Assembly (NCBI RefSeq): GCF_018687955.1
Contig: NZ_CP061309.1
Span: 1,534,007 to 1,598,006, forward strand
Reading direction: 5' to 3'
Origin: Polynucleobacter ibericus
GTDB taxonomy: Bacteria; Pseudomonadota; Gammaproteobacteria; Burkholderiales; Burkholderiaceae
DNA length: 64,000 nucleotides
Shown: piece by piece, positions 19,608 through 30,334 of the stretch
Position numbering within the stretch: position 1 is the stretch's first letter
How the letters are laid out: each line of letters begins with the position of its first letter
The notes under the pieces: generated by a model
Told to the model about the DNA's origin: nothing
Seen by the model: only the letters and a program-made list of their open reading frames with translations
Database searches by the model: none
Program-made: the position numbers and the translations under genes

Positions 19608-22499
19608 ATGCCAAATGCCTCAAATACCCCTAATTCACCAGCGGCCAGCTCAGCGGACGAGCTCGCCAAATCCTACGAACCCGCCCCGATAGAGGCCTAC
19701 TGGGGTCCAGAGTGGGAGCGTCGGGGTATTGCTGATTCCACAATGGATGAAGGCAAGGGTGATTTTTCGATTCAACTGCCACCACCCAATGTGACCGGCA
19801 CCCTTCATATGGGGCACGCTTTCAATCAAACCATCATGGATGGCTTGATCCGCCATGCCCGTATGTCAGGCAAAAATACCTTGTGGGTACCAGGCACCGA
19901 TCACGCAGGTATCGCAACTCAGATTGTTGTTGAGCGTCAGCTTGATACGCAAAAAGTTTCTCGTCATGATTTGGGCCGTGAAAAGTTTTTAGAAAAAGTG
20001 TGGGAGTGGAAAGAAACTTCCGGCAACACCATCACTAGGCAAATTCGACGCTTAGGCGCATCGATCGATTGGGGTAAAGAATATTTCACGATGGACAGCA
20101 AGATGTCCAAAGCAGTAGTGGAAGTTTTTGTGCGCTTGCATGAGCAAGGTTTAATTTATCGCGGTAAACGCTTAGTGAACTGGGATCCAGTTTTGGGTAC
20201 TGCAGTTTCTGATTTAGAAGTCGTGAGTGAAGAAGAAGATGGCTCAATGTGGCACATCCGCTATCCGTTAACCGATGGCTCTGGTCACCTCACTGTTGCT
20301 ACTACTCGCCCTGAAACCCTGCTGGGCGACGTCGCCGTCATGGTTAACCCAGAGGATGAGCGATACAAACACCTCATTGGTAAATCAGTGAATCTACCTT
20401 TATGCGATCGTCAAATTCCGATCATTGCTGATGACTATGTAGATTTGAACTTTGGTACTGGCGTTGTCAAGGTAACTCCTGCGCATGACTTTAATGACTA
20501 TGCAGTAGGCCAACGTCATCAACTACCGCTGATTAACATCCTGACTTTGGATGCCAAAATTAATGAGAATGCTCCAGCCGCCTATCAAGGTATGGAGCGT
20601 TTTGCAGCTCGTAAACAAGTAGTTTCAGATTTAGATACTGCAGGTTTATTGGAAAAAGTTCAGCCTCATAAATTAATGGTTCCTCGTGGTGATCGTACCC
20701 AAACGATTATTGAGCCGATGCTCACAGACCAATGGTTTGTTGCTATGTCCAAACCAAGTCCAGATAACAAATATCAACCCGGTTCATCGATCGCTGGCGC
20801 CGCTTTAGATGCTGTAACTAAAGGCGACATTAAGCTTGTGCCAGAAAATTGGATTAATACCTATACCCAGTGGTTAGCCAATATTCAGGACTGGTGTATC
20901 TCTCGTCAACTCTGGTGGGGTCATCAAATCCCGGCCTGGTATGGTGAAGATGGGCAAATTTTTGTAGGGCGATCTGAGGAAGAGGCTCAGGCTAAGGCTG
21001 CTACTGCAGGCTACACCGGCAAATTGAATCGTGATCCTGATGTTCTCGATACTTGGTTCAGCTCTGCCCTGGTGCCATTTAGCTCATTAGGCTGGCCAGA
21101 AGAAACGCCTGCTTTGAATCACTTCCTACCCTCATCCGTTCTAGTGACCGGTTTTGACATCATCTTCTTCTGGGTAGCACGCATGGTCATGATGACCTGT
21201 CACTTCACTGGGAAGGTGCCATTTCACACCGTCTATGTACACGGCTTAGTACGCGATGCTGAAGGCCAGAAGATGAGCAAATCCAAAGGCAACACTTTGG
21301 ATCCAATTGATTTGATTGACGGCATTCAGATTGAAGAGTTAGTAGGCAAAAGAACTACCGGCCTCATGAACCCGAAACAAGCAGAGAGTATTAGCAAGAA
21401 AACCAAAAAAGAGTTTCCGGATGGCATTCCTGCGTTTGGTACTGATGCCTTGCGCTTTACCTTTGCATCATTAGCTTCACTTGGGCGCAATATCAACTTT
21501 GACCAAAAGCGCTGTGAAGGCTATCGCAATTTCTGCAATAAGCTCTGGAATGCCACGCGCTTTGTACTCATGAACTGCTCGGGCAATGATGAGGAAAATG
21601 GCTTAGCGCCTTGTGACAACCAATGCGGACCAGAGGGTTACTTAGACTTTTCTCCTGCCGATAAATGGATTGTTTCCCAACTTCAAAGAACAGAAGCCGA
21701 AGTAGCCAAAGGATTTGAGGCTTATCGCTTTGACAATATCGCGAGCAGTATTTACCAATTTGTCTGGGACGAATATTGCGATTGGTATTTAGAGCTCGCT
21801 AAGGTACAACTACAAACCGGCACACCAGCGCAACAACGCGCAACTCGCCGCACCTTATTGCGTGTTCTAGAAACCATCTTGCGCATGGCGCATCCATTGA
21901 TTCCATTCATCACTGAGACACTTTGGCAAACGGTTGGGCCGAAGTCTGGAAAAGATTTAGCCCAGCAAACTAAACAAACGATTGCACTTCAGCCCTACCC
22001 AGTTGCTCAACCTGAAAAGATTGATGAGCAAAGCGAAGCTTGGGTTACACAGATCAAAGCGATCGTGGATGCTTGCCGCAACCTGCGCGGTGAGATGCAA
22101 GTGCCACCAGGTCAAAAAGTACCGCTCTGGATTTTTGGACCGCAAGCATTCTTAGAAAAAGCGACCTCTTATTTAATGGCTCTTGCCAAGTTAACTGAAG
22201 TCAAAATCTACAGCGATGAATCCGCTTTAGAGAAAGATGCTCCAGGTGCACCTATTGCCCTAGTAGGCGATATCAAGCTCCTACTCAAGATTGAGGTAGA
22301 TGTAGCTGCAGAGCGCATACGCCTAGGCAAAGAAATTGACCGCCTTGCCAATGAAATCAATAAAGCCAAGGGTAAATTGACTAATGAAAGCTTTGTGGCT
22401 CGCGCCCCAGCCGAAGTTGTAGCCCAAGAAAAACAACGTCTTGCCGGCTTTGAGCAAAACCATGAGAAGCTTGTTGCACAATTAGAGCGTCTTAAATAA
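19608..22499 (+). CDS. valS: Valyl-tRNA synthetase
   Basis: This 963-aa class I synthetase has the HIGH-type motif [15 protein letters not shown] near the N-terminus, the CP1 editing domain ([15 protein letters not shown]), and the KMSKS loop in [14 protein letters not shown]. The C-terminal coiled-coil tail ([20 protein letters not shown]) binds tRNA-Val. A TTG three codons upstream (19599) is in frame, but the ATG at 19608 fits best. It is followed after 25 bases by galU, so the two may be co-transcribed. Confidence 0.97.
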   Translation: MPNASNTPNSPAASSADELAKSYEPAPIEAYWGPEWERRGIADSTMDEGKGDFSIQLPPPNVTGTLHMGHAFNQTIMDGLIRHARMSGKNTLWVPGTDHAGIATQIVVERQLDTQKVSRHDLGREKFLEKVWEWKETSGNTITRQIRRLGASIDWGKEYFTMDSKMSKAVVEVFVRLHEQGLIYRGKRLVNWDPVLGTAVSDLEVVSEEEDGSMWHIRYPLTDGSGHLTVATTRPETLLGDVAVMVNPEDERYKHLIGKSVNLPLCDRQIPIIADDYVDLNFGTGVVKVTPAHDFNDYAVGQRHQLPLINILTLDAKINENAPAAYQGMERFAARKQVVSDLDTAGLLEKVQPHKLMVPRGDRTQTIIEPMLTDQWFVAMSKPSPDNKYQPGSSIAGAALDAVTKGDIKLVPENWINTYTQWLANIQDWCISRQLWWGHQIPAWYGEDGQIFVGRSEEEAQAKAATAGYTGKLNRDPDVLDTWFSSALVPFSSLGWPEETPALNHFLPSSVLVTGFDIIFFWVARMVMMTCHFTGKVPFHTVYVHGLVRDAEGQKMSKSKGNTLDPIDLIDGIQIEELVGKRTTGLMNPKQAESISKKTKKEFPDGIPAFGTDALRFTFASLASLGRNINFDQKRCEGYRNFCNKLWNATRFVLMNCSGNDEENGLAPCDNQCGPEGYLDFSPADKWIVSQLQRTEAEVAKGFEAYRFDNIASSIYQFVWDEYCDWYLELAKVQLQTGTPAQQRATRRTLLRVLETILRMAHPLIPFITETLWQTVGPKSGKDLAQQTKQTIALQPYPVAQPEKIDEQSEAWVTQIKAIVDACRNLRGEMQVPPGQKVPLWIFGPQAFLEKATSYLMALAKLTEVKIYSDESALEKDAPGAPIALVGDIKLLLKIEVDVAAERIRLGKEIDRLANEINKAKGKLTNESFVARAPAEVVAQEKQRLAGFEQNHEKLVAQLERLK

Positions 22500-22524
22500 A
22501 GAAAACGATTAGAACGGATCATTC

Positions 22525-23415
22525 ATGTCAATCCATTTCGGCTCCAAAAAAGTCACTAAGGCTGTATTTCCTGTTGCAGGATTTGGTACACGCTTTTTGC
22601 CTGCCACTAAAGCCAGCCCAAAAGAGATGCTCAATGTGGTGGACAAGCCACTGATTCAGTACGCTGTTGATGAAGCGGTTGCCGCCGGTATTACAGAGTT
22701 AATTTTTGTTACGGGCCGCAGCAAACGTGCGATTGAGGACCACTTTGATAAAGCTTACGAATTAGAGGCAGCCCTAGAAGCTAAGGATAAGCAGGACCTC
22801 CTTCGACTAGTTCGCAGCGTTAAACCCGACAATGTAGATTGTGTTTACATTAGACAAGCAGAGCCACTAGGCTTAGGTCATGCTGTTCTCTGCGCGGCAC
22901 GAGTAGTGGGCGACGATCCATTTGCAGTAATCTTGGCCGATGATCTTTTGGATGGAAAGCCTCCAGTGCTCTCCCAAATGTTAAAAGTCTACGATGAGCG
23001 AGAAGGCTCTGTAATAGCGGTAGAAAAAATCGATCCAGCAAAGAGTGGTTCTTATGGAATCGTCTCCGGCGATGAAGTCAGCAAAGGTATCTATCACCTG
23101 AATGGCATCGTTGAGAAACCAAAGCCAGCAGATGCCCCTTCTGACCTAGCAGTTGTGGGTCGTTATGTGCTTTCCGCAAAAATTTTTGATCACATTCGCA
23201 ATGTAAAACCTGGTGCAGGCGGCGAAATTCAACTTACAGATGCAATTGCCGCTTTGCTAAAAGAAGAGCCTGTATTTGCCTATCAATATGATGGCGTGCG
23301 CTATGACTGCGGTAGCAAACTGGGCTACCTTAAAGCTTCAGTAGATTTCGCCTTGCGCCACCAAGAAGTCGGCGAAGAGTTTGCGGAATACCTAAGAAGC
23401 TGGTCTTTAAAGTAA
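22525..23415 (+). CDS. galU: UTP-glucose-1-phosphate uridylyltransferase
   Basis: This 296-aa enzyme makes UDP-glucose for cell-surface polysaccharides. It has the nucleotidyltransferase motif [18 protein letters not shown] near residues 20-37, the metal-binding [10 protein letters not shown], and [13 protein letters not shown]. It starts 25 bases after valS and is followed by a strong terminator. Length is typical of bacterial GalU. Confidence 0.96.
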   Translation: MSIHFGSKKVTKAVFPVAGFGTRFLPATKASPKEMLNVVDKPLIQYAVDEAVAAGITELIFVTGRSKRAIEDHFDKAYELEAALEAKDKQDLLRLVRSVKPDNVDCVYIRQAEPLGLGHAVLCAARVVGDDPFAVILADDLLDGKPPVLSQMLKVYDEREGSVIAVEKIDPAKSGSYGIVSGDEVSKGIYHLNGIVEKPKPADAPSDLAVVGRYVLSAKIFDHIRNVKPGAGGEIQLTDAIAALLKEEPVFAYQYDGVRYDCGSKLGYLKASVDFALRHQEVGEEFAEYLRSWSLK

Positions 23416-23434
23416 GCTCCTTAAGCAGAAATTA

Positions 23435-23468
23435 AAAAGGCAGAGACTAATCTCTGCCTTTTGTTTTA
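23435..23468 (+). terminator. Rho-independent terminator after galU
   Basis: A perfect 10-bp stem, AAGGCAGAGA (23437-23446) and TCTCTGCCTT (23451-23460), with a CTAA loop, is followed by TTGTTTT. An A-run before the stem could let it also serve the convergent tusA-like gene. Confidence 0.9.
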
Positions 23469-23503
23469 TTGCTTACTCAGAAGGATGAATGACAGACTTA
23501 TTC

Positions 23504-23749
23504 TTATCTGCGCTTCATAAAGAAAACCAATACATCGCCTTCGGTAGTGCTAGCAAGCAACTCATTACCAGTTTGCTTAGCGAAAGCAGGAAAATCATGA
23601 GCGGCACCCGCATCCGTTGCCTTAATCTTCAAGACTTCACCTGACTGCATGGTTGCCAAAGCTTTCTTGGTGCGCAGGATAGGCAATGGACAGTTCATAC
23701 CAATGGCATCAACTTCTGCATTAAAAGCAATATTCACTGCTTCACTCAT
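23504..23749 (-). CDS. TusA-family sulfurtransferase
   Basis: An 81-aa SirA/TusA-fold protein with the signature [18 protein letters not shown] containing the active-site Cys of the CPxP motif. TusA members carry persulfide sulfur for tRNA 2-thiolation or molybdenum-cofactor chemistry. Its ATG overlaps the alaS stop (ATGA), so it is translated from the alaS message. Whether it is the orthologue of E. coli tusA or another family member cannot be decided here. Confidence 0.88.
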   Translation of the reverse strand: MSEAVNIAFNAEVDAIGMNCPLPILRTKKALATMQSGEVLKIKATDAGAAHDFPAFAKQTGNELLASTTEGDVLVFFMKRR

Positions 23750-26370
23750 TTGCTTGCCACCCAGTCTTTAACGCCCTCTAAGGCTACGCCTAACTTACTA
23801 GGGTCAGTTCCACCAGCCATCGCCATTTCTGGTTTACCGCCGCCTTTACCACCCACTTGTTGCGCAACAAAGTTGACGAGATCACCCGCCTTCACTTTAC
23901 CAATTGAGTCAGCAGTCACCCCAGCAATCAAACTCACCTTATCGCCCTGAACGGAGGCCAACACAATGGCAGCGGTCTTGAGTTTTGCCTTAAGAGCATC
24001 CATGGTTTCGCGTAGTACACCAGCATCAGCACCATCCATTCGAGCAGCAAGTACTTTGATGCCATTCACTTCTACTGCCTGACCAGCCAACTCATCGCCC
24101 TGGCTTGCAGCTAACTTAGAGTTCACTTTCTCTAATTCACGCTCTGCTTGACGCAAGCTTTCTTGAAGCTGTGCCACACGATTCACTAAATCTCCAGGAT
24201 GGGTTTTGAGAATTGCTGCAGCCTCGTTGACTTTATCTTCTAAGCCTTGCAGGAAGTGAAGGGCATTATTACCAGTCACTGCCTCAACACGGCGGATCCC
24301 TGCAGCAACGCCGCCCTCCGAAACAATCTTCAAGCTACCAATATCACCCGTGCGGCCTACATGCGTACCACCACAGAGCTCTTTGGAAGAACCAATCTCT
24401 AGAACGCGAACCTCATCACCATACTTTTCACCAAAGAGCATCATGGCACCGGTCTTTTGCGCATCTTCTAAGGACATTACCCTGCCTGAAGTTGCGGTGT
24501 TTTCTAGAATCTCTTGGTTCACGATATCTTCAATACGACGAATCTGCTCTGCAGTGATGGGCGCATTGTGCGTAAAGTCAAAGCGAGTCTTGGTAGCGTC
24601 TACTAAGGAACCTTTTTGCTGGACATGATCGCCCAATACTTCACGCAATGCTTTATGCAAGATATGCGTAGCGCTGTGGTTGCGCATCGTATCGGTTCTT
24701 TGTTGGGTATCAACCAAGGCATTAATTACATCGCCTACTTTGAGCTCACCCTCTAAAACTTCACCCTGATGACCAAATACATCGGCCTGAATCTTAAAAG
24801 TATCTTCGACTGCAAATCGAATACTTTCATTACGAAGCTCACCCTTGTCGCCAACCTGGCCACCAGATTCAGCATAGAAAGGGGTATTGTCCAAAACAAT
24901 CACTGCTGCATCACCTGCTTTCACGGATTGCACAGCTGAACCATCTACATAAAGGGCGGTTACTTTCGCGCCCTCATGTTTTAGGGTGTCGTAACCGTGA
25001 AATTGAGTTGGCGTGCCTTTGTAATCTAAGCCTTGTGCGACCTTGAACTTACCGGCAGCTCTTGCTTGATCGCGCTGCTTTTGCATCGCCACTTCAAAAC
25101 CTTCGGCATCAACCGTTACACCACGTTCGCGACATACGTCAGCAGTTAAATCTAATGGAAAACCAAATGTGTCATGCAAGCGGAAAGCAGTTTCACCATC
25201 GACTACTTTTGCACCCCCAGCTAAAGCGCCATCCAAAATTTCCATACCGTTAGCGATAGTTTGGAAGAAACGCTCCTCTTCTTGTTTAATGACTTCGCTC
25301 ACCTTATCTTGTGCAGCACGCAATTCTGGATAAGCGTCACCCATTTCTTTGACGAGTGCTGGCACTATTTGATAAAAGAATGGTTTACGTGCGCCTAGTT
25401 TGTAGCCGTGACGAATCGCACGACGTGCAATACGACGCAGCACATATCCACGACCTGCATTACCTGGAATAACGCCATCCACCACAATGAAACTGCATGC
25501 GCGGATATGATCAGCAATCACCTTGAGTGAAGGACTATCTGGATCACAATTCTCACCGCCAGCAGCATCTACTGCCGCCTTGGAAGCCTTGAGGAGGTTG
25601 ACGAAGAGGTCAATCTCATAATTAGAATGAACGTGCTGCAAGACTGCCGCAATACGCTCTAAACCCATGCCTGTATCGACACTAGGCTTAGGCAGTGGAT
25701 GCATTACACCCGCCTCGTCGCGATTAAATTGCATGAAGACGTTGTTCCAAATTTCGATGTATCGATCGCCATCTTCATCTGGGCTACCTGGAGGGCCGCC
25801 AGCAATATGATCGCCGTGATCATAAAAAATTTCAGTGCAAGGACCGCACGGACCGGTGTCACCCATCATCCAGAAATTGTCTGATGCGTAACGTGCACCC
25901 TTGTTATCGCCAATCCGAATAATGCGATCAACAGGAATGCCAATTTGTTTATTCCAAATTTCAAAAGCCTCATCGTCTTCCGCATACACCGTAACCAGGA
26001 GTTTTTCCTTTGGCAGCTGAAATACTTGAGTCAATAAATCCCAAGCAAACTGGATCGCGTCCTTCTTGAAATAGTCTCCAAAGGAGAAATTTCCGAGCAT
26101 TTCAAAAAAGGTGTGATGACGGGCGGTATAGCCAACGTTATCTAGGTCGTTATGCTTTCCGCCGGCCCGGATGCACTTTTGGGCGGTCGTAGCGCGGTTA
26201 TAGGGGCGCTTATCAAAGCCCAAAAATACGTCTTTGAACTGATTCATACCTGCATTGGTAAATAGCAGGGTTGGGTCATCCCCCGGCACTACTGGGCTGG
26301 ATGGGACAATTTGGTGGCCTTTTTGGGCGAAGAAATCCAGGTAAGCCTGGCGAATTTGGGAGACTTTCAT
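23746..26370 (-). CDS. alaS: Alanyl-tRNA synthetase
   Basis: This 874-aa class II synthetase starts [19 protein letters not shown]. The catalytic core includes [20 protein letters not shown], the editing domain has zinc-site sequences [12 protein letters not shown] and [13 protein letters not shown], and the C-terminal C-Ala domain ends [12 protein letters not shown]. Length is normal. Its promoter abuts the start codon, predicting a leaderless mRNA. The downstream TusA-family gene overlaps its stop. It is divergent from tctB with a 122-base gap. Confidence 0.97.
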   Translation of the reverse strand: MKVSQIRQAYLDFFAQKGHQIVPSSPVVPGDDPTLLFTNAGMNQFKDVFLGFDKRPYNRATTAQKCIRAGGKHNDLDNVGYTARHHTFFEMLGNFSFGDYFKKDAIQFAWDLLTQVFQLPKEKLLVTVYAEDDEAFEIWNKQIGIPVDRIIRIGDNKGARYASDNFWMMGDTGPCGPCTEIFYDHGDHIAGGPPGSPDEDGDRYIEIWNNVFMQFNRDEAGVMHPLPKPSVDTGMGLERIAAVLQHVHSNYEIDLFVNLLKASKAAVDAAGGENCDPDSPSLKVIADHIRACSFIVVDGVIPGNAGRGYVLRRIARRAIRHGYKLGARKPFFYQIVPALVKEMGDAYPELRAAQDKVSEVIKQEEERFFQTIANGMEILDGALAGGAKVVDGETAFRLHDTFGFPLDLTADVCRERGVTVDAEGFEVAMQKQRDQARAAGKFKVAQGLDYKGTPTQFHGYDTLKHEGAKVTALYVDGSAVQSVKAGDAAVIVLDNTPFYAESGGQVGDKGELRNESIRFAVEDTFKIQADVFGHQGEVLEGELKVGDVINALVDTQQRTDTMRNHSATHILHKALREVLGDHVQQKGSLVDATKTRFDFTHNAPITAEQIRRIEDIVNQEILENTATSGRVMSLEDAQKTGAMMLFGEKYGDEVRVLEIGSSKELCGGTHVGRTGDIGSLKIVSEGGVAAGIRRVEAVTGNNALHFLQGLEDKVNEAAAILKTHPGDLVNRVAQLQESLRQAERELEKVNSKLAASQGDELAGQAVEVNGIKVLAARMDGADAGVLRETMDALKAKLKTAAIVLASVQGDKVSLIAGVTADSIGKVKAGDLVNFVAQQVGGKGGGKPEMAMAGGTDPSKLGVALEGVKDWVASK

Positions 26371-26377
26371 GCCAATA

Positions 26378-26406
26378 ATTATCGCATTGGCACTAGCCTA
26401 GGGCAA
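26378..26406 (-). promoter_or_regulatory. alaS promoter abutting the start codon
   Basis: On the minus strand TTGCCC (26406-26401), a 17-base spacer and GATAAT (26383-26378) form a sigma-70 promoter. Only 7 bases separate the -10 box from the alaS ATG, so transcription should begin at or within a base or two of the A of ATG. No Shine-Dalgarno is possible on such a transcript. Confidence 0.6.
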
Positions 26407-26459
26407 ACGCTAAGGAAGATGGGTCAAACCTGCCTTACAATCGCACAACATCAATAAAA

Positions 26460-26477
26460 ATCGACAGCTGAGTCGAT
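26460..26477 (+). promoter_or_regulatory. Hairpin just upstream of the tctB ribosome-binding site
   Basis: The arms ATCGAC (26460-26465) and GTCGAT (26472-26477) form a 6-bp stem with loop AGCTGA, ending 3 bases before the AAGGAG at 26481-26486. A TACAAT at 26436-26441 is a possible -10 box for the tct message. Translational control is possible but unproven. Confidence 0.35.
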
Positions 26478-26492
26478 CACAAGGAGAGCAAC

Positions 26493-26954
26493 TTGAAAAT
26501 TCGCAATCAACGGGATTTTGGGGCCGGAATCATGTACATGGTTATAGGTCTCTTTTTCGCCATCATGGCCACTAATTACCCCATGGGAACTGCCGCCAAA
26601 ATGGGTCCTGGCTATTTCCCATTCTATTTAGGTATTTTGATGTTCTTCCTAGGGGTTTTGGTAGCTGTTAAAGCATTTGGCGCCAAAGCAGCCATTGAGT
26701 CCATCCCTAAATTTAACTGGCGCATCATGGCGCAAATTACTGGTGCGGTAGTGCTCTATGGCCTACTGCTTCCACGCATGGGCTTCTTGATTGCCATAGT
26801 AGTCTTGGTGTTCGTAGCCGCCAGCGCCAGCAAAGAATTTACTTGGAAAGGTACAGCAATAAATGCTGCCTTTTTAGTGACATTTACTTATTCAGTGTTT
26901 GTATTGGGTCTGAAGCTTCAGTTCCCACTCTTTCCTGTATTTTTACAACAATAA
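26493..26954 (+). CDS. tctB: Tripartite tricarboxylate transporter small membrane subunit TctB
   Basis: A 153-aa protein with about four membrane segments and the TctB-family pattern MGTAAKMGPGYFPFYLGILMF. With TctA it forms the membrane part of a TTT transporter that imports citrate or other carboxylates using a periplasmic TctC binding protein. The start is TTG at 26493, supported by a strong AAGGAG 6 bases upstream. It precedes tctA by 19 bases. Confidence 0.9.
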   Translation: MKIRNQRDFGAGIMYMVIGLFFAIMATNYPMGTAAKMGPGYFPFYLGILMFFLGVLVAVKAFGAKAAIESIPKFNWRIMAQITGAVVLYGLLLPRMGFLIAIVVLVFVAASASKEFTWKGTAINAAFLVTFTYSVFVLGLKLQFPLFPVFLQQ

Positions 26955-26973
26955 CGAAACGGGACTCTGAAAA

Positions 26974-28476
26974 ATGGATTTATTCACTAACTTAGCTCTC
27001 GGTTTCGACACCGCGTTCACATTACAAAACCTGATGTACTGCCTTATCGGCTGTATCTTGGGAACCTTAATTGGGGTATTGCCAGGTCTTGGCCCGATCG
27101 CAACGATTGCGATGCTGTTGCCTGCTACCTACGCACTTCCTCCAATTGCCGCCCTGATCATGTTGGCAGGTATTTACTACGGTTCACAGTACGGCGGATC
27201 TACAACGGCGATTCTCTTAAACATCCCGGGGGAGACGTCCTCGGTGGTAACGGCGATCGACGGCTATCAAATGGCCCGAAATGGCCGTGCTGGTGTTGCA
27301 CTCTTTACCGCTGGCATGGGTTCATTCTTTGCAGGTTGCGTAGCAACTCTAGTATTGGCCGCATTTGCTGCGCCACTCTCTCAGCTTGCATTTAAGTTTG
27401 GCCCCGCCGAATACTTCTCCTTAATGGTGTTAGGTTTGATCGGTGCGGTGGTATTGGCATCTGGCTCTTTGATCAAGGCGATCGGCATGATCATCTTGGG
27501 TCTCTTGATGGGCTTAATTGGTACTGACGTGAATTCTGGCGTATCTCGCTATGCGTTTGATATTCCTGAGTTGAGCGACGGTATTGGATTTGTTGCTGTA
27601 GCGATGGGCGTATTCGGCTTCGCAGAAATCATGGGCAATCTTGAGAAGTCTGGCGACGATGAGGGTTTCCTCAATAAGCTCACCAGCATGGTTCCTACCA
27701 AGAACGACGTGAAGCGCATGATCCCATCGATCTTGCGTGGTACTACCATCGGCTCTATCTTGGGTATCTTGCCAGGCGGCGGCGCAGCTTTGGCAGCGTT
27801 TGGCGCTTACTCTGTTGAGAAAAAATCCTCTAAGTACAGCCATGAGTTTGGTAAGGGTGCGATTGAGGGTGTTGCAGGTCCAGAAGCAGCAAACAATGCT
27901 GCCGCTCAAACTTCATTCATTCCATTGCTCACATTAGGTATCCCACCAAATGCCGTTATGGCTTTGATGGTTGGTGCAATGACGATTCATAACATTCAGC
28001 CAGGTCCACAAGTAATGACCAGCAACCCTGCTTTGTTCTGGGGTTTGATCGCTTCCATGTGGATTGGTAACGTGATGTTGATCCTCTTGAACTTGCCTTT
28101 GATTGGTATCTGGGTGAAGCTCTTGAAGATTCCTTATCGCTTCCTTTACCCAGCGATTCTGGTGTTCTGCTGTATCGGCGTGTACACCGTAAATAACACT
28201 GTGTTTGATGTCTATGTAACCGCAGGCTTTGGCTTAATTGGCTACTTATTCTTCAAACTGGGTTGTGAACCTCCTCCATTGCTGCTGGGCTTCGTGCTCG
28301 GACCAATGATGGAAGAGAACTTCCGTCGTGCATTGTTGTTATCTCGCGGCGATTTCACTACTTTCGTAACCCGCCCACTGTCCTTAGGTTTGCTGATCGC
28401 AGCAGCCCTCTTGGTAGTGATCGTGGCTCTGCCAGCAGTGAAGAAGACGCGCGAAGAGGCGTTCGTGGAGGATTAA
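26974..28476 (+). CDS. tctA: Tripartite tricarboxylate transporter large permease TctA
   Basis: This 500-aa permease has about eleven to twelve hydrophobic segments and the family signatures GVLPGLGPIATIAMLLPATY, YGGSTTAILLNIPGE and LGILPGGGAALAAFGAY. It works with TctB and a TctC-type binding protein, but no tctC gene is nearby. In Burkholderiales many tctC-like genes are scattered, so partner and substrate cannot be inferred. A terminator follows. Confidence 0.94.
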   Translation: MDLFTNLALGFDTAFTLQNLMYCLIGCILGTLIGVLPGLGPIATIAMLLPATYALPPIAALIMLAGIYYGSQYGGSTTAILLNIPGETSSVVTAIDGYQMARNGRAGVALFTAGMGSFFAGCVATLVLAAFAAPLSQLAFKFGPAEYFSLMVLGLIGAVVLASGSLIKAIGMIILGLLMGLIGTDVNSGVSRYAFDIPELSDGIGFVAVAMGVFGFAEIMGNLEKSGDDEGFLNKLTSMVPTKNDVKRMIPSILRGTTIGSILGILPGGGAALAAFGAYSVEKKSSKYSHEFGKGAIEGVAGPEAANNAAAQTSFIPLLTLGIPPNAVMALMVGAMTIHNIQPGPQVMTSNPALFWGLIASMWIGNVMLILLNLPLIGIWVKLLKIPYRFLYPAILVFCCIGVYTVNNTVFDVYVTAGFGLIGYLFFKLGCEPPPLLLGFVLGPMMEENFRRALLLSRGDFTTFVTRPLSLGLLIAAALLVVIVALPAVKKTREEAFVED

Positions 28477-28500
28477 TTCCCCGCGCGCCCCCCAGAAATG

Positions 28501-28530
28501 AGCCCGCAGCAGTTTGCGGGCTTTTTCTTT
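28501..28530 (+). terminator. Rho-independent terminator after tctA
   Basis: AGCCCGCA (28501-28508), a six-base loop and TGCGGGCT (28515-28522) are followed by TTTTTCTTT. It isolates tctBA from glnS. Confidence 0.88.
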
Positions 28531-28549
28531 ATGGGTCAGGGGTTTTCTC

Positions 28550-28555
28550 TACAAT
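28550..28555 (+). promoter_or_regulatory. -10 box TACAAT immediately before glnS
   Basis: TACAAT ends 6 bases before the glnS ATG at 28562. The expected transcription start is at or next to the start codon. The -35 region lies in the T-rich tail of the tctA terminator and is a poor match. Confidence 0.4.
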
Positions 28556-28561
28556 GTGACT

Positions 28562-30334
28562 ATGTCCCAAGATAGCAAACCCTCTAAAGCAAATACCGGC
28601 GCTGTAGCCGAACCATCTAATTTCTTACGCCAGATCATTGATCATGATTTAGCAAGCGGCGCTTTTTCACAGCGTACTAATTTGGTGGGCGAAGCCATCC
28701 CATCCATCATCACCCGTTTTCCGCCTGAGCCAAATGGCTATCTACATATTGGTCATGCTAAAAGCATTTGCCTGAACTTTGGTTTGGCTGCTGATTACAA
28801 CAATCAGGCTGGTGGCGCGCGCTGCAATATGCGCCTGGATGATACCAATCCCGTCAAAGAGGATGTGGAATACGCCGATAGCATTTTGGATGCAGTGAAG
28901 TGGCTGGGATTTGATTGGGGTACTAATCTGTATCACGCAAGCGATTACTTTGACAAACTCTATGAGTTTGCAGAGATCTTGATTGAGAATGGCAAAGCCT
29001 ATGTCGATAGTCAAAGTGCTGATGACATTCATACCAATCGCGGTAATTTTGGCCAGGCTGGTAAAAATAGTCCTTATCGTGATCGCAGCCCCGAAGAGAA
29101 TCTAAAGCTGTTTCGTGAGATGCGCGATGGTAAATTTAAAGATGGGGAACACGTTCTTCGTTTGAAGATTGACATGGCACATCCGAACATTGTGATGCGT
29201 GACCCAGTGGTTTATCGCATCCGCCATACCGACCACCACCGCACTGGTAGTAAATGGTGCATTTACCCTCTTTACGATTTCACACATTGCATTTCTGATG
29301 CCTTAGAAAATGTCTCTCACTCCATATGTACATTGGAGTTTGAGAATAATCGTCCGCTCTATGACTGGATTGTGAGCTCCCTTAAAGAGCTGGGCGTATT
29401 TAAAGATCCAGTGCCGCATCAATATGAATTCGCCCGCCTCAATCTCACTTACACCATCACTAGCAAACGTAAGTTGTTGCAGCTGGTCGAAGAAAAGCAT
29501 GTTGAAGGTTGGGATGATCCACGTATGCCAACAATCGTAGGCATACGTCGTCGTGGCTACACCCCAGAAAGTATTCGCCTGTTCTGTGAGCGTATTGGGG
29601 TTTCCAAAGCGGATAGCTGGATTGATATGAGTACTCTTGATCAGGCGCTTCGTGATGATCTTGAAGTCAGAGCGCCACGCGCTACTGCGGTATTAAAGCC
29701 ACTTAAGCTTGTAGTCGAAAACTTTGATGCCTCAGCAACAGAGGCTTGCTCTGCGCCGCGTCACCCCAATCATCCAGAATGGGGTAATCGCGAATTTAAC
29801 TTTACTCGTGAACTATGGATTGAAGCGGATGACTTTATGCAAGAACCCGTTAAAGGATTCTTCAGACTGTATCCACCTATTGGCGATCAACCTGGTAGCC
29901 GCGTCCGCTTACGACATGGCTTTGTAGTCGAGTGCACTGGTTTTGAAACCGACGCACAAGGTAATGTTACTCAAGTCAATGTCACTCATTTCCCCGATAG
30001 CAAGAGTGGCACAGCTGGCTCCAATAATTACAAGGTGAAGGGCAATATTCACTGGATTAGCGCTGCAGAAGCTATTCCAGCTGAAGTGCGCTTATACGAT
30101 CATCTTTTTAGCGACCCACATCCAGATAGTGGCGACAAGAATTTTTTGGATGCCATCAATCCAAACTCTATGCAAACGATTGCTGCGTATTTAGAGCCTT
30201 GCATGAAAGATGTGAAAGCCGAAGATCGTTTTCAGTTTGAGCGCCATGGTTACTTTGTTGCCGACCAAAAAGATTGCCAGCCTGGCAAGCCAGTATTTAA
30301 CCGTACAGTTGGCCTTAAGGATTCTTGGAAATAG
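28562..30334 (+). CDS. glnS: Glutaminyl-tRNA synthetase
   Basis: This 590-aa class I synthetase shows RFPPEPNGYLHIGHAKS (HIGH motif), DDTNPVKEDVEYADSI, and the KMSKS-equivalent ITSKRKL, then two C-terminal beta-barrel anticodon-binding domains. The presence of GlnRS means direct charging of tRNA-Gln. The frame is open to 28514, but that would start inside the tctA terminator; MSQDSKPSK at 28562 is chosen. Its 3' end overlaps the convergent SDR gene by 20 bases. Confidence 0.96.
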   Translation: MSQDSKPSKANTGAVAEPSNFLRQIIDHDLASGAFSQRTNLVGEAIPSIITRFPPEPNGYLHIGHAKSICLNFGLAADYNNQAGGARCNMRLDDTNPVKEDVEYADSILDAVKWLGFDWGTNLYHASDYFDKLYEFAEILIENGKAYVDSQSADDIHTNRGNFGQAGKNSPYRDRSPEENLKLFREMRDGKFKDGEHVLRLKIDMAHPNIVMRDPVVYRIRHTDHHRTGSKWCIYPLYDFTHCISDALENVSHSICTLEFENNRPLYDWIVSSLKELGVFKDPVPHQYEFARLNLTYTITSKRKLLQLVEEKHVEGWDDPRMPTIVGIRRRGYTPESIRLFCERIGVSKADSWIDMSTLDQALRDDLEVRAPRATAVLKPLKLVVENFDASATEACSAPRHPNHPEWGNREFNFTRELWIEADDFMQEPVKGFFRLYPPIGDQPGSRVRLRHGFVVECTGFETDAQGNVTQVNVTHFPDSKSGTAGSNNYKVKGNIHWISAAEAIPAEVRLYDHLFSDPHPDSGDKNFLDAINPNSMQTIAAYLEPCMKDVKAEDRFQFERHGYFVADQKDCQPGKPVFNRTVGLKDSWK

